Of a stretch of DNA of 64,000 nucleotides, positions 1 to 7,303 are shown in pieces; within the stretch, counting starts at the first letter, position 1, and the number at the start of each line of letters is the position of its first letter. The position numbers and the translations under genes are program-made. The DNA is from Bacteroidota bacterium (GTDB lineage Bacteria; Bacteroidota; Bacteroidia; Chitinophagales; Saprospiraceae): positions 1 through 64,000 of the forward strand of contig JAKQHM010000038.1 of NCBI GenBank assembly GCA_029572935.1, in the 5' to 3' direction. The notes under the pieces are model-generated. The model saw only the letters and a program-made list of their open reading frames with translations, did no database searches and was not told where the DNA came from.

Positions 1-303
1 GAATCTAAACCAACCCTTAATAACATTAAAGGACACCCCAAAAAATTATCTGGCTGGCATAATTCATCTGTTTGCAAATTTATCTATTTTTCTATTCTTT
101 GTTTATTCAATTTATTGAACCCACCATCCATACTCCTATTAGTGGTCTATCGCCACAAAACGCCATCAGCAATGGCTATTCTAAGCAAGGAGCTGCAGTC
201 TTAGTAAGAAGTAAATAATTACATGCCTAGGCGAGCAGTCTTTCCTTGGTTTTTTATTTTGGTTGGGTTGCAACATATTGAATTTAGTTCCGATTTTATT
301 ATT
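1..303. other. AT-rich flank downstream of the IS110 transposase
   Basis: No credible gene is seen here. The stretch lies 3' of the minus-strand transposase and holds small hairpin-capable runs around 140-185. In IS1111-type members of the IS110 family a long non-coding flank follows the transposase and can encode the guide (bridge) RNA, so this stretch may belong to the element. No terminal repeat or target duplication could be recognised, so the border is unknown. Confidence 0.4.
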
Positions 304-1377
304 TTAATTAATTCCTGTCTGATACTCTTGTCGCTTTTTGAGAAGAGTATACATTCGGTTTAACAATTTCCTAGCGATCTTTATGATCGCTCTTTTCTTG
401 GTCATACCCTTCTTCACATAATCCGAAAAGCACGATGCCAAAGCCGGATCTGTTCGTATGGCTATCCAGCTGGCTTCGATCATCAGAGGGCGCAATCTGT
501 GTGCGCGGGGAGTTATGGCTCCCTTGTGCTCCTGCTCACCTGAACTATATTCAGTTGGGCACAATCCAATATAGGAATTCAATTTATCAAAGCACTCAAA
601 CCTTTGCTCTTCAATGATTTCTGTGAGGTAGGTCATTGCTGTGATGAGGCCCACTCCTGGTATAGCCAGCAATATTTTGGCTCTGCTCTCATACCGCTCT
701 TCCTTCAACAAATCTCTTATGGCCTTATTCAGTCTCAGGAGTTGTGATCGGAGTGATTCAAACAAGCTAACAAGTTCTTCCATTATGATGGTACCGGATG
801 GATGCAGACCTTTTAACCCTTTGAGCCATTCCATAAATCGCTTTGACCAACTACGCTCGTACTCCTTTGGTATGTGAATGCCTTGACCCCTCAGGTAACT
901 CTTTATTTGATTCTTTGCCTGAGTCAGATTCTTGACGATCCTGCTTCGCATTCTCACTAGTTGTCTATCCGACTCGTATATCTTCTCCGGAACATATATC
1001 CCTTTAAGCACTCCCCGGGATAGCCCAAAAGCTATCTTCTTCGAATCAATTCTGTCTGTCTTTACTTTCCTTTCCTTATCCGTGGTCGGTATGTCTGCTG
1101 GGTTCACCACGATACATTCTATACCTAACTGTTGTAATTCCCGGTGAATCCAATATCCAAAACATCCGGCTTCATAAGCACATACTACCTGCGCTCCCGG
1201 ATAATTTTCTTGAATGTGTCTTGACAACTGCCGGGAACTAGGTACTTGTTGGAATTGTTTCATAAACACTTCCTCCAGGTAAATGCTTACATTCCACTGT
1301 TTGGCATGTACATCAAGACCTACACTCAACCTTTTACCTTCGAAACTAATTTTCTTTGGTACTTTTGCTCTAATCAT
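304..1377 (-). CDS. IS110-family transposase (DEDD N-terminal domain plus transposase_20)
   Basis: This 357-residue protein has the two-part IS110 layout. An N-terminal RuvC-like DEDD domain opens with SVGLDVHAKQWNV and continues through YEAGCFGYWIHREL, VVNPADIP and KTDRIDSKK. A C-terminal transposase_20 domain contains the helix-hairpin motif AIPGVGLITAMTYLTEI, followed by a region with IGLCPTEYSSG whose serine fits the catalytic Ser of the family. IS110 enzymes insert DNA without classic terminal inverted repeats and are guided by an element-encoded RNA. The length is normal and no frameshift is seen, so the enzyme may be intact. The gene sits at the edge of a repeat patch and next to large surface-protein genes. 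The family call is firm; the IS1111 versus IS110 subgroup is not settled. Confidence 0.93.
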   Translation of the reverse strand: MIRAKVPKKISFEGKRLSVGLDVHAKQWNVSIYLEEVFMKQFQQVPSSRQLSRHIQENYPGAQVVCAYEAGCFGYWIHRELQQLGIECIVVNPADIPTTDKERKVKTDRIDSKKIAFGLSRGVLKGIYVPEKIYESDRQLVRMRSRIVKNLTQAKNQIKSYLRGQGIHIPKEYERSWSKRFMEWLKGLKGLHPSGTIIMEELVSLFESLRSQLLRLNKAIRDLLKEERYESRAKILLAIPGVGLITAMTYLTEIIEEQRFECFDKLNSYIGLCPTEYSSGEQEHKGAITPRAHRLRPLMIEASWIAIRTDPALASCFSDYVKKGMTKKRAIIKIARKLLNRMYTLLKKRQEYQTGIN

Positions 1378-1378
1378 A

Positions 1379-1452
1379 AGTCGTAGATTTTAAAGGTTAA
1401 CAAATATTATTTTGTGTGCGGCGTTTCGACCGCTTGACCTTAATCTACGGCT
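1379..1452 (-). ncRNA. Structured leader just upstream of the IS110 transposase
   Basis: An imperfect inverted repeat encloses about 45 bases: on the plus strand AGTCGTAGATTTTAAAGGT at the left and ACCTTAATCTACGGCT at the right. Inside are two smaller hairpin-capable runs, GCGG..CCGC and ACAAA..TTTGT, which would give a branched fold if transcribed. It ends directly at the transposase start codon. In IS110-group elements the bridge RNA is encoded on this side, which is the reason for flagging it. It could equally be a terminator or attenuator, or the left end of the element. Confidence 0.35.
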
Positions 1453-1464
1453 TTTTTTATTACA

Positions 1465-1605
1465 TGGCGTCTTAGGCTATCAGCTTAGCTTAAGCTATTA
1501 GCTATGAGCTATAGGCTATCAGCTTTCAATATTGGCATAGGCATGGGCTTAGGCTATATGCTTAGGCATAGGCTTAGGCTTAGGCTATCAGCCCAGACTT
1601 TGCCC
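1465..1605. repeat. Degenerate AGC/GGCTTA short-repeat patch
   Basis: A run of degenerate units such as TTAGGCTATCAGC, GGCATAGGC and AGCTATGAGCTATAGGC fills the gap between the ATPase stop and the IS110 leader. Many units are near-palindromic (AGCYTARGCT type), so either strand could form short hairpins. The same family of repeats recurs near 2868-3040 and 21240-21295, each time directly behind a minus-strand stop codon. Confidence 0.8.
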
Positions 1606-1622
1606 CCCATGCCGTAACAAAG

Positions 1623-2756
1623 TCAATCTTCGGATAAAAATTCATCTACATGATCAGGTGTGACGATCATCGTTTTGCGAATGGGATAATGGGATAAAAA
1701 AGTGGATGGAAATTTTTTACTTTTCTTTTTTGGATTCCATTTGAATTCAAATGCAGAAAACGAACCTTCGGTTTCTTCCACCCAGTCTATCTCCTGTTGC
1801 TGATAAGTACGCCAGAAATAAGTCCTGCCATGCCACTTTCGATAATGGATTGTTTTTACCCGCTCTGAGATCATGTAGTTTTCCCACAGGGCCCCCACAT
1901 CCTGACGAAATTCGAGAGGCCTGAAATTTCCGATGATCGCATTGCGGATCCCGTTGTCGTAAAAGTAAACCTTCCGGGAGGTATTCATCTCGTTGCGCAC
2001 ATTTCGGGCCAGGGGTGCGAGCCGGAATACGACGAATGCCTTTTCCAGCAGTGAGATGTACTGCTCCACTGTGGCTCTGTCCACGCCGACGGTCCGTGAT
2101 AATTCGTTGTAATTGACCTCCGCTCCCAGTTGCAGGGCTAAAGCCAAAAGCAACTTATCCAAAACTTCAGGCTTACGGATCCCCTGGTACTGCAACAGAT
2201 CCTTGTACAGATAACTACCTGAAATTTCTTTTAAAATACCTTCGGCGTCCTTAGGCTGTGTGATGACCTCCGGATAGGTCCCATAAATGAGGTAAGCCGG
2301 AATGTTTTTCTGATTCTGGAAATTGCCAAAATGTCTTTTGAGTTCATGCCAGGAAAATGGAAACAAATGGTACTCCCACTTTCTCCCAGTCAGGGGCTCC
2401 TTTACGGAATTGGCGATATCAAGCGCAGAAGAACCACTCACGAGGATCCGTACGTCCTTCATCTGATCATAAATGATCTTTAGGGTCAAGCCTATGTTGG
2501 GGATGCGCTGCGCCTCGTCCATAAAGACCGTGTGGTGATGTCCGATCAGATTCCTGAGTTTGTCCGATCCTGCATTTTCCAGGAGCAAGCGGTCGTCCGG
2601 ATTGTCCCCGTTGATGAATAAATAATCCCCCTGTGCCTCACAAAGGGATCTGATCAATGTGGTCTTCCCCACCTGCCGGGGACCCGTGAGGATCAGAATC
2701 TTGCCTGAATTCCATTTTTCAAGCCAGATCGGGGTAAGGTCTCTTGCGATGTTCAT
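1623..2756 (-). CDS. AAA_14 / DUF4143 ATPase
   Basis: This 377-residue cytoplasmic protein has an N-terminal P-loop with Walker A GPRQVGKTTLI (about residues 25-35) and Walker B VFMDEAQRI (about 97-105). It ends in the DUF4143 region, with FRQDVGALWENYMI, WRTYQQQEIDWV and FEFKWN. That C-terminal pattern (D...EIDWV...EFK) resembles a PD-(D/E)XK nuclease-like core, as is usual in this family. Length and layout match the widespread bacterial and archaeal ATPases that often occur as mobile, lineage-specific genes of unknown role. No toxin partner is adjacent. It stands alone between two repeat patches, which fits an accessory, horizontally moving gene. The physiological role is unknown. Confidence 0.9.
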   Translation of the reverse strand: MNIARDLTPIWLEKWNSGKILILTGPRQVGKTTLIRSLCEAQGDYLFINGDNPDDRLLLENAGSDKLRNLIGHHHTVFMDEAQRIPNIGLTLKIIYDQMKDVRILVSGSSALDIANSVKEPLTGRKWEYHLFPFSWHELKRHFGNFQNQKNIPAYLIYGTYPEVITQPKDAEGILKEISGSYLYKDLLQYQGIRKPEVLDKLLLALALQLGAEVNYNELSRTVGVDRATVEQYISLLEKAFVVFRLAPLARNVRNEMNTSRKVYFYDNGIRNAIIGNFRPLEFRQDVGALWENYMISERVKTIHYRKWHGRTYFWRTYQQQEIDWVEETEGSFSAFEFKWNPKKKSKKFPSTFLSHYPIRKTMIVTPDHVDEFLSED

Positions 2757-2867
2757 TGCAGCATGGTCAAGTCAGCTAGTGCAAATTTAATAAAATAATG
2801 CGATTATAATCTCATATTTATATAATTTTTTGTGATTATTTCATTGTTACGCTGAGCCGATATAAGC

Positions 2868-3040
2868 GGAATGGCTTATGGTATATGGCTTATGGCTGAC
2901 CCACCAACTTTGTTGGGGGCAGGTGGCTTATGGCTAATGGCTTATGGCTCATGGCTCATGGCTCATGGCTAAAGCTTAGGCTATTAGCTTAGGCTATCAG
3001 CTTAGGCTATCAGCTTAGGCTTTCAGCTTAGGCTTTGGCC
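2868..3040. repeat. 7-bp ATGGCTN and 13-bp TTAGGCTATCAGC tandem repeats
   Basis: There are two adjoining patches. From 2871 to 2971 heptamers of ATGGCTT, ATGGCTC and ATGGCTA occur, including four perfect-register copies at 2944-2971. From 2976 to 3040 there are five copies of a 13-mer: TTAGGCTATTAGC, TTAGGCTATCAGC twice, TTAGGCTTTCAGC and TTAGGCTTTGGCC. The array stops 15 bases before the stop codon of the minus-strand HYR/LamG gene, so it would form that gene's 3' untranslated region. Confidence 0.9.
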
Positions 3041-3055
3041 TTAAGCATCTTCCCC

Positions 3056-3600
3056 TCAATCCGTGACCACATACGAGCTGGCACTACCGCCGGAGATGCT
3101 GCCGCATTTCAGGTTATTTCCGTTGGTGCGGATTAGGCCATCCGAAAGCGTTAATTGAACTATGGTGAGATTTCCATCTAGCACCATAATTTTATCGTCA
3201 CCGTTCATTTCCAGACACTGGATCGATACCATCCCACCTACAGGTCTGATAATTACGGATTTGTTGATCAATATACAAGGGTCGTTGTACATACCTGCAG
3301 GAATTTCGATCACATCACCATCCTGGGTCATGGTAGCGGCCAGCGCATCCGTAATGGTACAATAATACATCCCGTCATTTACATTTAGGATAGGCGCTTC
3401 AAATACCGTAATATCAAAAGTACAACTGCCCATACATCCATACCCGTCAGTGTAGTCGTATTGTATGGTGTGGATACCCAAACCTGCAACCAATGGATTA
3501 AATACATTGCCGGATACCCCAGTACCAGAATAGGTTCCCCCAGTCGGTGTAGCGCCGATAAGGTTGATGTTGCCTCCAGTTCTGCAAGCATTAAAATCAG
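3056..3600 (-). repeat. Shared tail repeat, copy 1 (partner 6759-7303)
   Basis: This stretch aligns without gaps to 6759-7303 at a constant offset of 3703 bases, with about 25 mismatches in 545 bases by eye. Similarity at DNA level falls off sharply beyond 3600 and ends at the stop codon on the other side. It encodes the C-terminal region of the 893-aa protein (ACRTGGNINLIGATP to the stop). Confidence 0.92.
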
Positions 3601-5737
3601 CAGTACAAACCGGTACTGGAAGTTCGTGCACCACAACGGTTCTGCTTACCTGGCTGGATGGATTTCCTGCCGCGTCCATTACATCATACGTAACAGTATA
3701 GCTATCCGGTATGGCAGTATTGACCGGATTATCCGCCACAATCATTCCTGTCAGATCACCGTCACAATTATCCTCCGCAGTGGCGCCGGGATCAGAATAA
3801 TTGTTGTTTTTACAAACATGGATGGTGGTTGCCCCGATGAGTGTGATTACGGGGGCGTCGTCGTCATTCACTGTAACGGTAACCACACAGGTCGATGAAT
3901 TCGACGGGGTTGCTCCGTCGGTTGCGGTAACGGTAATTTGGAAGGTACCGCCATCTGCAACACCTGTTTGTGCAGATCCTGATGTAGGTGATTGCGTCAA
4001 TGTCACTGCACTGCAATTGTCTGTCTCATCAGCAATGCCCGTCAAAACATCCGGTACCGTGACTTCACAATTGGTATTGTCATTTGTATTTACCGTTAGA
4101 TCCGCAGGACAGCTAAAGGTTGGTGGGTCATTGTCATTCACGATAACATTTTGAGTGCAGGTCGTAGAATTCATTGCTGCATCGGTAAATGTCCAGGTGA
4201 TGGTCGTTGTACCCAAAGGCCATGCTGCATTGATCGATGCAAGATCGCTACGAGTTCCAACCCCATTTATATTACCACTGCAATTGTCTGTAGCAACTGG
4301 GACGCTCACATTTGTTTCGTTGTTACAATTGGGTGCTTCTGTAAATAGATTTACTGCTGTTAAGGTATTACAATTAATCACAGGCAATTGATTATCAACA
4401 ACAGTAACCGTCTGCTGACATGAATTGGTGTTTCCATATGCATCGGTTGCTGTCCAGGTAACAATTGTATTGCCAATTGGATACAATGAAGGTGCATTAT
4501 GTGAAAGACTTCCAAGTGCACCAGAAACCCAGTTTGAAGTGGACCCATTTAGTGTAAAATTCTGCAACGTTCCAGTTGGACCAAGCACAGGAGATGCAGT
4601 ATTTATTCCAGTGTTATTGCCGCCTGCTACTCCTTGATTCAATTTATAATATGCGACCAGTCCTGTTTCATTTCCAATTAATTCTTTATTCATGTTGCTT
4701 TGGATTTGTGATTGAGTACGTGCCACATTCCAAAATCTTATATCATCCATTTTTCCATTCAAATACGCATCTGCATATTGAGATTTTCCAATCCAATTAT
4801 TTGTAGTGGCACCGAGCGTAGAAGGGTTTTGATTAAAACTGGTATTTTGTGCTACCTGAATACCGTTGATATACATGGTAGCTGTAGTGCCTGATAAAGT
4901 TACTGCGATGTGCATCCAAGTATTCAAAACAATTTGACTTGGAGCAGTTAGTTGTCTTTCTCCAGCTCCATTGACATTGATTACAAATCTAGGAATACCG
5001 GAAGTGCCAATTGAGGAGGTAAAAAACATATTATCTCCAGCATAATCTCCAAAGTCAAGTATTCTAGCCCAGTTGGCATGACTTCTCACATAAATCCAAG
5101 CTTCATATGTAAAATTTGTAGAAGTAGAAAGTATGTTTGTAGGAAAAGATATATAATCATTGTCGCCTCCAAAATCTAAACCATTTCCACCGAAGGAGCA
5201 ATTGTCTGTTATCATAGGCTCAGTCAGAGTGGATGTACCAGTGCATAAGCCGAAAGTAGTATTGATTGTCACATCGTCTGCACAATCCAGGACTGGACCA
5301 TCATCATCCACTACGATGACATTAAAAACGCAAGTTGAGTTAGGATTACAACCATTTGTTGCTGTTATTGTGACAGTGGTAGTTCCTAGGTTAAAAGTTG
5401 AGCCGGATCCTGTACCGGAACCACTACCAGTGGTTGCTCCACTGAACACGTAGGAAAGTGTTGGTGCAGGAGATCCGGTCGCTGTGGCTGTATAGTTGAC
5501 TATTGCAGTACATACCCCTAAGCCGGTATTTCCATTGGTAGTAGATGGACATACGGAAAAACTTGGAGGGGTGCAGGAAACAGGGCTAATTGCCACTTGC
5601 TGTGCGGCCCAAGTTTCTGCTTCAGATGCTGTGGCGGTTTTTGAATTGTCCCAAACCGGCTGGGAGAGGAGGACAAAACTCAATCCAATTACAAGAATTA
5701 ATACCGCAATGGCATTTATAGATTTATCCAAGATCAT
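3056..5737 (-). CDS. Secreted HYR-domain protein with an embedded LamG domain
   Basis: This 893-residue protein starts with a hydrophobic export segment (about residues 9-26, AVLILVIGLSFVLLS). A Cys-rich Ig-like block follows (about 50-145), then a HYR domain interrupted by a LamG/concanavalin-like domain (about 183-408, LDFGGDNDYISFPTNI to VSGALGSL). Further HYR domains lie at about 450-625, an Ig-like domain with DPGATAEDNCDGDLTGMI near 640, and a tail (about 712-893). HYR repeats are adhesion-type Ig folds; LamG often binds carbohydrate. The tail is almost identical to that of the giant protein at 6759-20411. No T9SS sorting domain is present after GSISGGSASSYVVTD, which is unusual for such a protein. 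It may be a truncated or partner-dependent surface protein. Confidence 0.85.
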   Translation of the reverse strand: MILDKSINAIAVLILVIGLSFVLLSQPVWDNSKTATASEAETWAAQQVAISPVSCTPPSFSVCPSTTNGNTGLGVCTAIVNYTATATGSPAPTLSYVFSGATTGSGSGTGSGSTFNLGTTTVTITATNGCNPNSTCVFNVIVVDDDGPVLDCADDVTINTTFGLCTGTSTLTEPMITDNCSFGGNGLDFGGDNDYISFPTNILSTSTNFTYEAWIYVRSHANWARILDFGDYAGDNMFFTSSIGTSGIPRFVINVNGAGERQLTAPSQIVLNTWMHIAVTLSGTTATMYINGIQVAQNTSFNQNPSTLGATTNNWIGKSQYADAYLNGKMDDIRFWNVARTQSQIQSNMNKELIGNETGLVAYYKLNQGVAGGNNTGINTASPVLGPTGTLQNFTLNGSTSNWVSGALGSLSHNAPSLYPIGNTIVTWTATDAYGNTNSCQQTVTVVDNQLPVINCNTLTAVNLFTEAPNCNNETNVSVPVATDNCSGNINGVGTRSDLASINAAWPLGTTTITWTFTDAAMNSTTCTQNVIVNDNDPPTFSCPADLTVNTNDNTNCEVTVPDVLTGIADETDNCSAVTLTQSPTSGSAQTGVADGGTFQITVTATDGATPSNSSTCVVTVTVNDDDAPVITLIGATTIHVCKNNNYSDPGATAEDNCDGDLTGMIVADNPVNTAIPDSYTVTYDVMDAAGNPSSQVSRTVVVHELPVPVCTADFNACRTGGNINLIGATPTGGTYSGTGVSGNVFNPLVAGLGIHTIQYDYTDGYGCMGSCTFDITVFEAPILNVNDGMYYCTITDALAATMTQDGDVIEIPAGMYNDPCILINKSVIIRPVGGMVSIQCLEMNGDDKIMVLDGNLTIVQLTLSDGLIRTNGNNLKCGSISGGSASSYVVTD

Positions 5738-6112
5738 AAAGTAGCAATCATTAATAATTAGAGAATGGGTTTAGAAAAATGCATTTAAGGAACTAAATAT
5801 TAAATAAAATTAAATATATAAGTTTAATTTAATTCAGCAATTTATAATAATTTAAACAAAATTCAATAGGATCAATTCATCAAAATCAATCAAAGATAGG
5901 ATTCATTTTAAAGATTCAAGTATTTACCAAATTAAAAAATTTTAACTCCCAAAGATCATTTGATCAAGATCTAATGACCACCGAAATTAAAAATCAATAC
6001 GATTAAAAAGTACTCAATGCGGGTTTTAAATATGGGTATAGATCGGAAAGCATTGAATTCGAAGTCTATTCTCTTTAAGCTCTTGCTTAATCAAAATTCA
6101 CGCAATCATAAA
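5738..6112. promoter_or_regulatory. AT-rich upstream region of the 893-aa HYR gene
   Basis: This is a very AT-rich stretch with no plausible gene, positioned where the promoter of the minus-strand HYR/LamG gene must lie. No clear TAnnTTTG box could be fixed on the minus strand. Nothing else is seen. Confidence 0.35.
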
Positions 6113-6146
6113 AAAGCCTTCTAAATAAGTGCATTTAGAAGGCTTT
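6113..6146 (-). terminator. Rho-independent terminator behind the orphan sorting domain
   Basis: A perfect 14-bp stem, AAAGCCTTCTAAAT with ATTTAGAAGGCTTT, surrounds a 6-base loop. Read on the minus strand it is followed by a run of T. It lies 25 bases after the stop codon at 6172, so it terminates whatever is transcribed through the sorting-domain fragment. Confidence 0.85.
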
Positions 6147-6171
6147 CAAAATATTTTATACCAAACTAGCG

Positions 6172-6441
6172 TCAGATCAAAACCATGCTCTTTGTTTTGG
6201 ACCCATAGGCCGTCAACAATTCATAATAATAAACACCCGGGCTAAAGTTTTCGGCCAGATTTAATTTTTCTTCATAATAAACCACACTAAATTCTTTTGC
6301 AATACTCCAAACACTTTTACCTTTAAAATCGCACACATTGAGTTGTGTTTCCTTGGCTTGTAGTAATACAAATCCAATACTGCTTATATCTTCAAGCGGA
6401 TTGGATTTGTTCATCAATGCCTAAGCGAATAGGGTTGGATT
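6172..6441 (-). pseudogene. Orphan T9SS type A C-terminal sorting domain (gene remnant)
   Basis: The minus strand encodes about 90 residues ending in a typical type IX secretion sorting domain: NPLEDISSIGFVL, then a TQLNVCDFKGKSVW strand, NLAENFSPGVYYYELL and the terminal KTKSMVLI. The frame is closed upstream by a TGA at 6442-6444, and the only starts are TTG and ATG inside the domain, with no signal peptide. Such domains normally form the last 80 or so residues of a large exported protein. The fragment sits between the stop of the giant protein and the start of the 893-aa protein, both of which lack a sorting domain, and it keeps its own terminator. The likeliest reading is the stranded 3' end of a broken surface-protein gene. 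Confidence 0.8.
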
Positions 6442-6758
6442 CATGGCTAAGCAGTTCAGTCTTTTGTAATTGTTAATTGAAATAGCCAACCGGTCGTTCA
6501 GAAACTTTTCCCGAAAATTTCTCATAATTAATAAACAAAAGACTCAGAAAAACAAAGAAGCAATATTAAAATTTATTAACATAGAATTTTTAAAGTATAT
6601 TTTCCTTTACAATACAATTGCTTATATCATTCAATTGAGAAGATTCCCGGTTGGGATCAAGACAAACTAATGTATGATCTCCCAATAAATCGGATGAATT
6701 TCTACTAACAAAATGGCCGACAGATCAGGTCCTTTCGACCATTTTATGAAGACTCCAT
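6442..6758. other. AT-rich spacer between the giant gene and the orphan sorting domain
   Basis: No plausible coding frame on the minus strand links the giant gene to the sorting-domain fragment. A nested inverted repeat occurs near 6711-6749 (AAAATGG..CCATTTT enclosing GGTCCTTTCGACC), just behind the giant gene's stop codon, and may act as a weak terminator. Nothing else is seen. Confidence 0.4.
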
Positions 6759-7303
6759 TCAATCCGTCACCAGATAAGAGTTGGCGCTACCGCCGGAGAT
6801 GGTTCCACATTTGAGGTTATTTCCGTTGGTGCGGATTAGGCCATCCGAAAGCGTTAATTGAACTATGGTGAGATTTCCATCTAGCACCATAATTTTATCG
6901 TCTCCGTTCATTTCCAGACACTGGATCGATACCATCCCACCTACAGGTCTGAAAACTACGGATTTGTTGATCAATATACAAGGGTCGTTGTACATACCTG
7001 CAGGAATTTCGATCACATCACCATCCTGGGTCATGGTAGCTGCCAGTGCATCTGCAATGGTACAGTAATACATGCCGTCATTCACATTAAGGATTGGTGC
7101 TTCAAATACCGTAATATCAAAAGTACAACTACCCATACATCCATACCCGTCAGTGTAGTCGTATTGTATGGTGTGGATACCCAAACCTGCAACCAATGGA
7201 TTAAATACATTGCCGGATACCCCAGTACCAGAATAGTTTCCCCCAGCCGGTGTAGCGCCGATAAGGTTGATGTTGCCTCCAGTTCTGCAAGCATTAAAAT
7301 CAG
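6759..7303 (-). repeat. Shared tail repeat, copy 2 (partner 3056-3600)
   Basis: This is the gap-free partner of 3056-3600, encoding the last 180 or so residues of the giant protein. Differences are concentrated in the last 60 bases before the stop (9) and near 7040-7100 (about 10). Between them lie long identical blocks, for example 6824-6902. Both copies end exactly at the TGA stop, and the sequences beyond are unrelated. Confidence 0.92.

Noticed and set aside
1465-3040. Possible CRISPR array in the short-repeat patches
   Set aside because: Units are 7 or 13 bp, contiguous and degenerate, with no spacers and no cas genes nearby.
6470-6670. A 66-codon plus-strand open frame between the giant gene and the orphan sorting domain
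   Set aside because: Lys/Ile/Asn-rich composition simply mirrors AT-rich DNA; no start context or family match.
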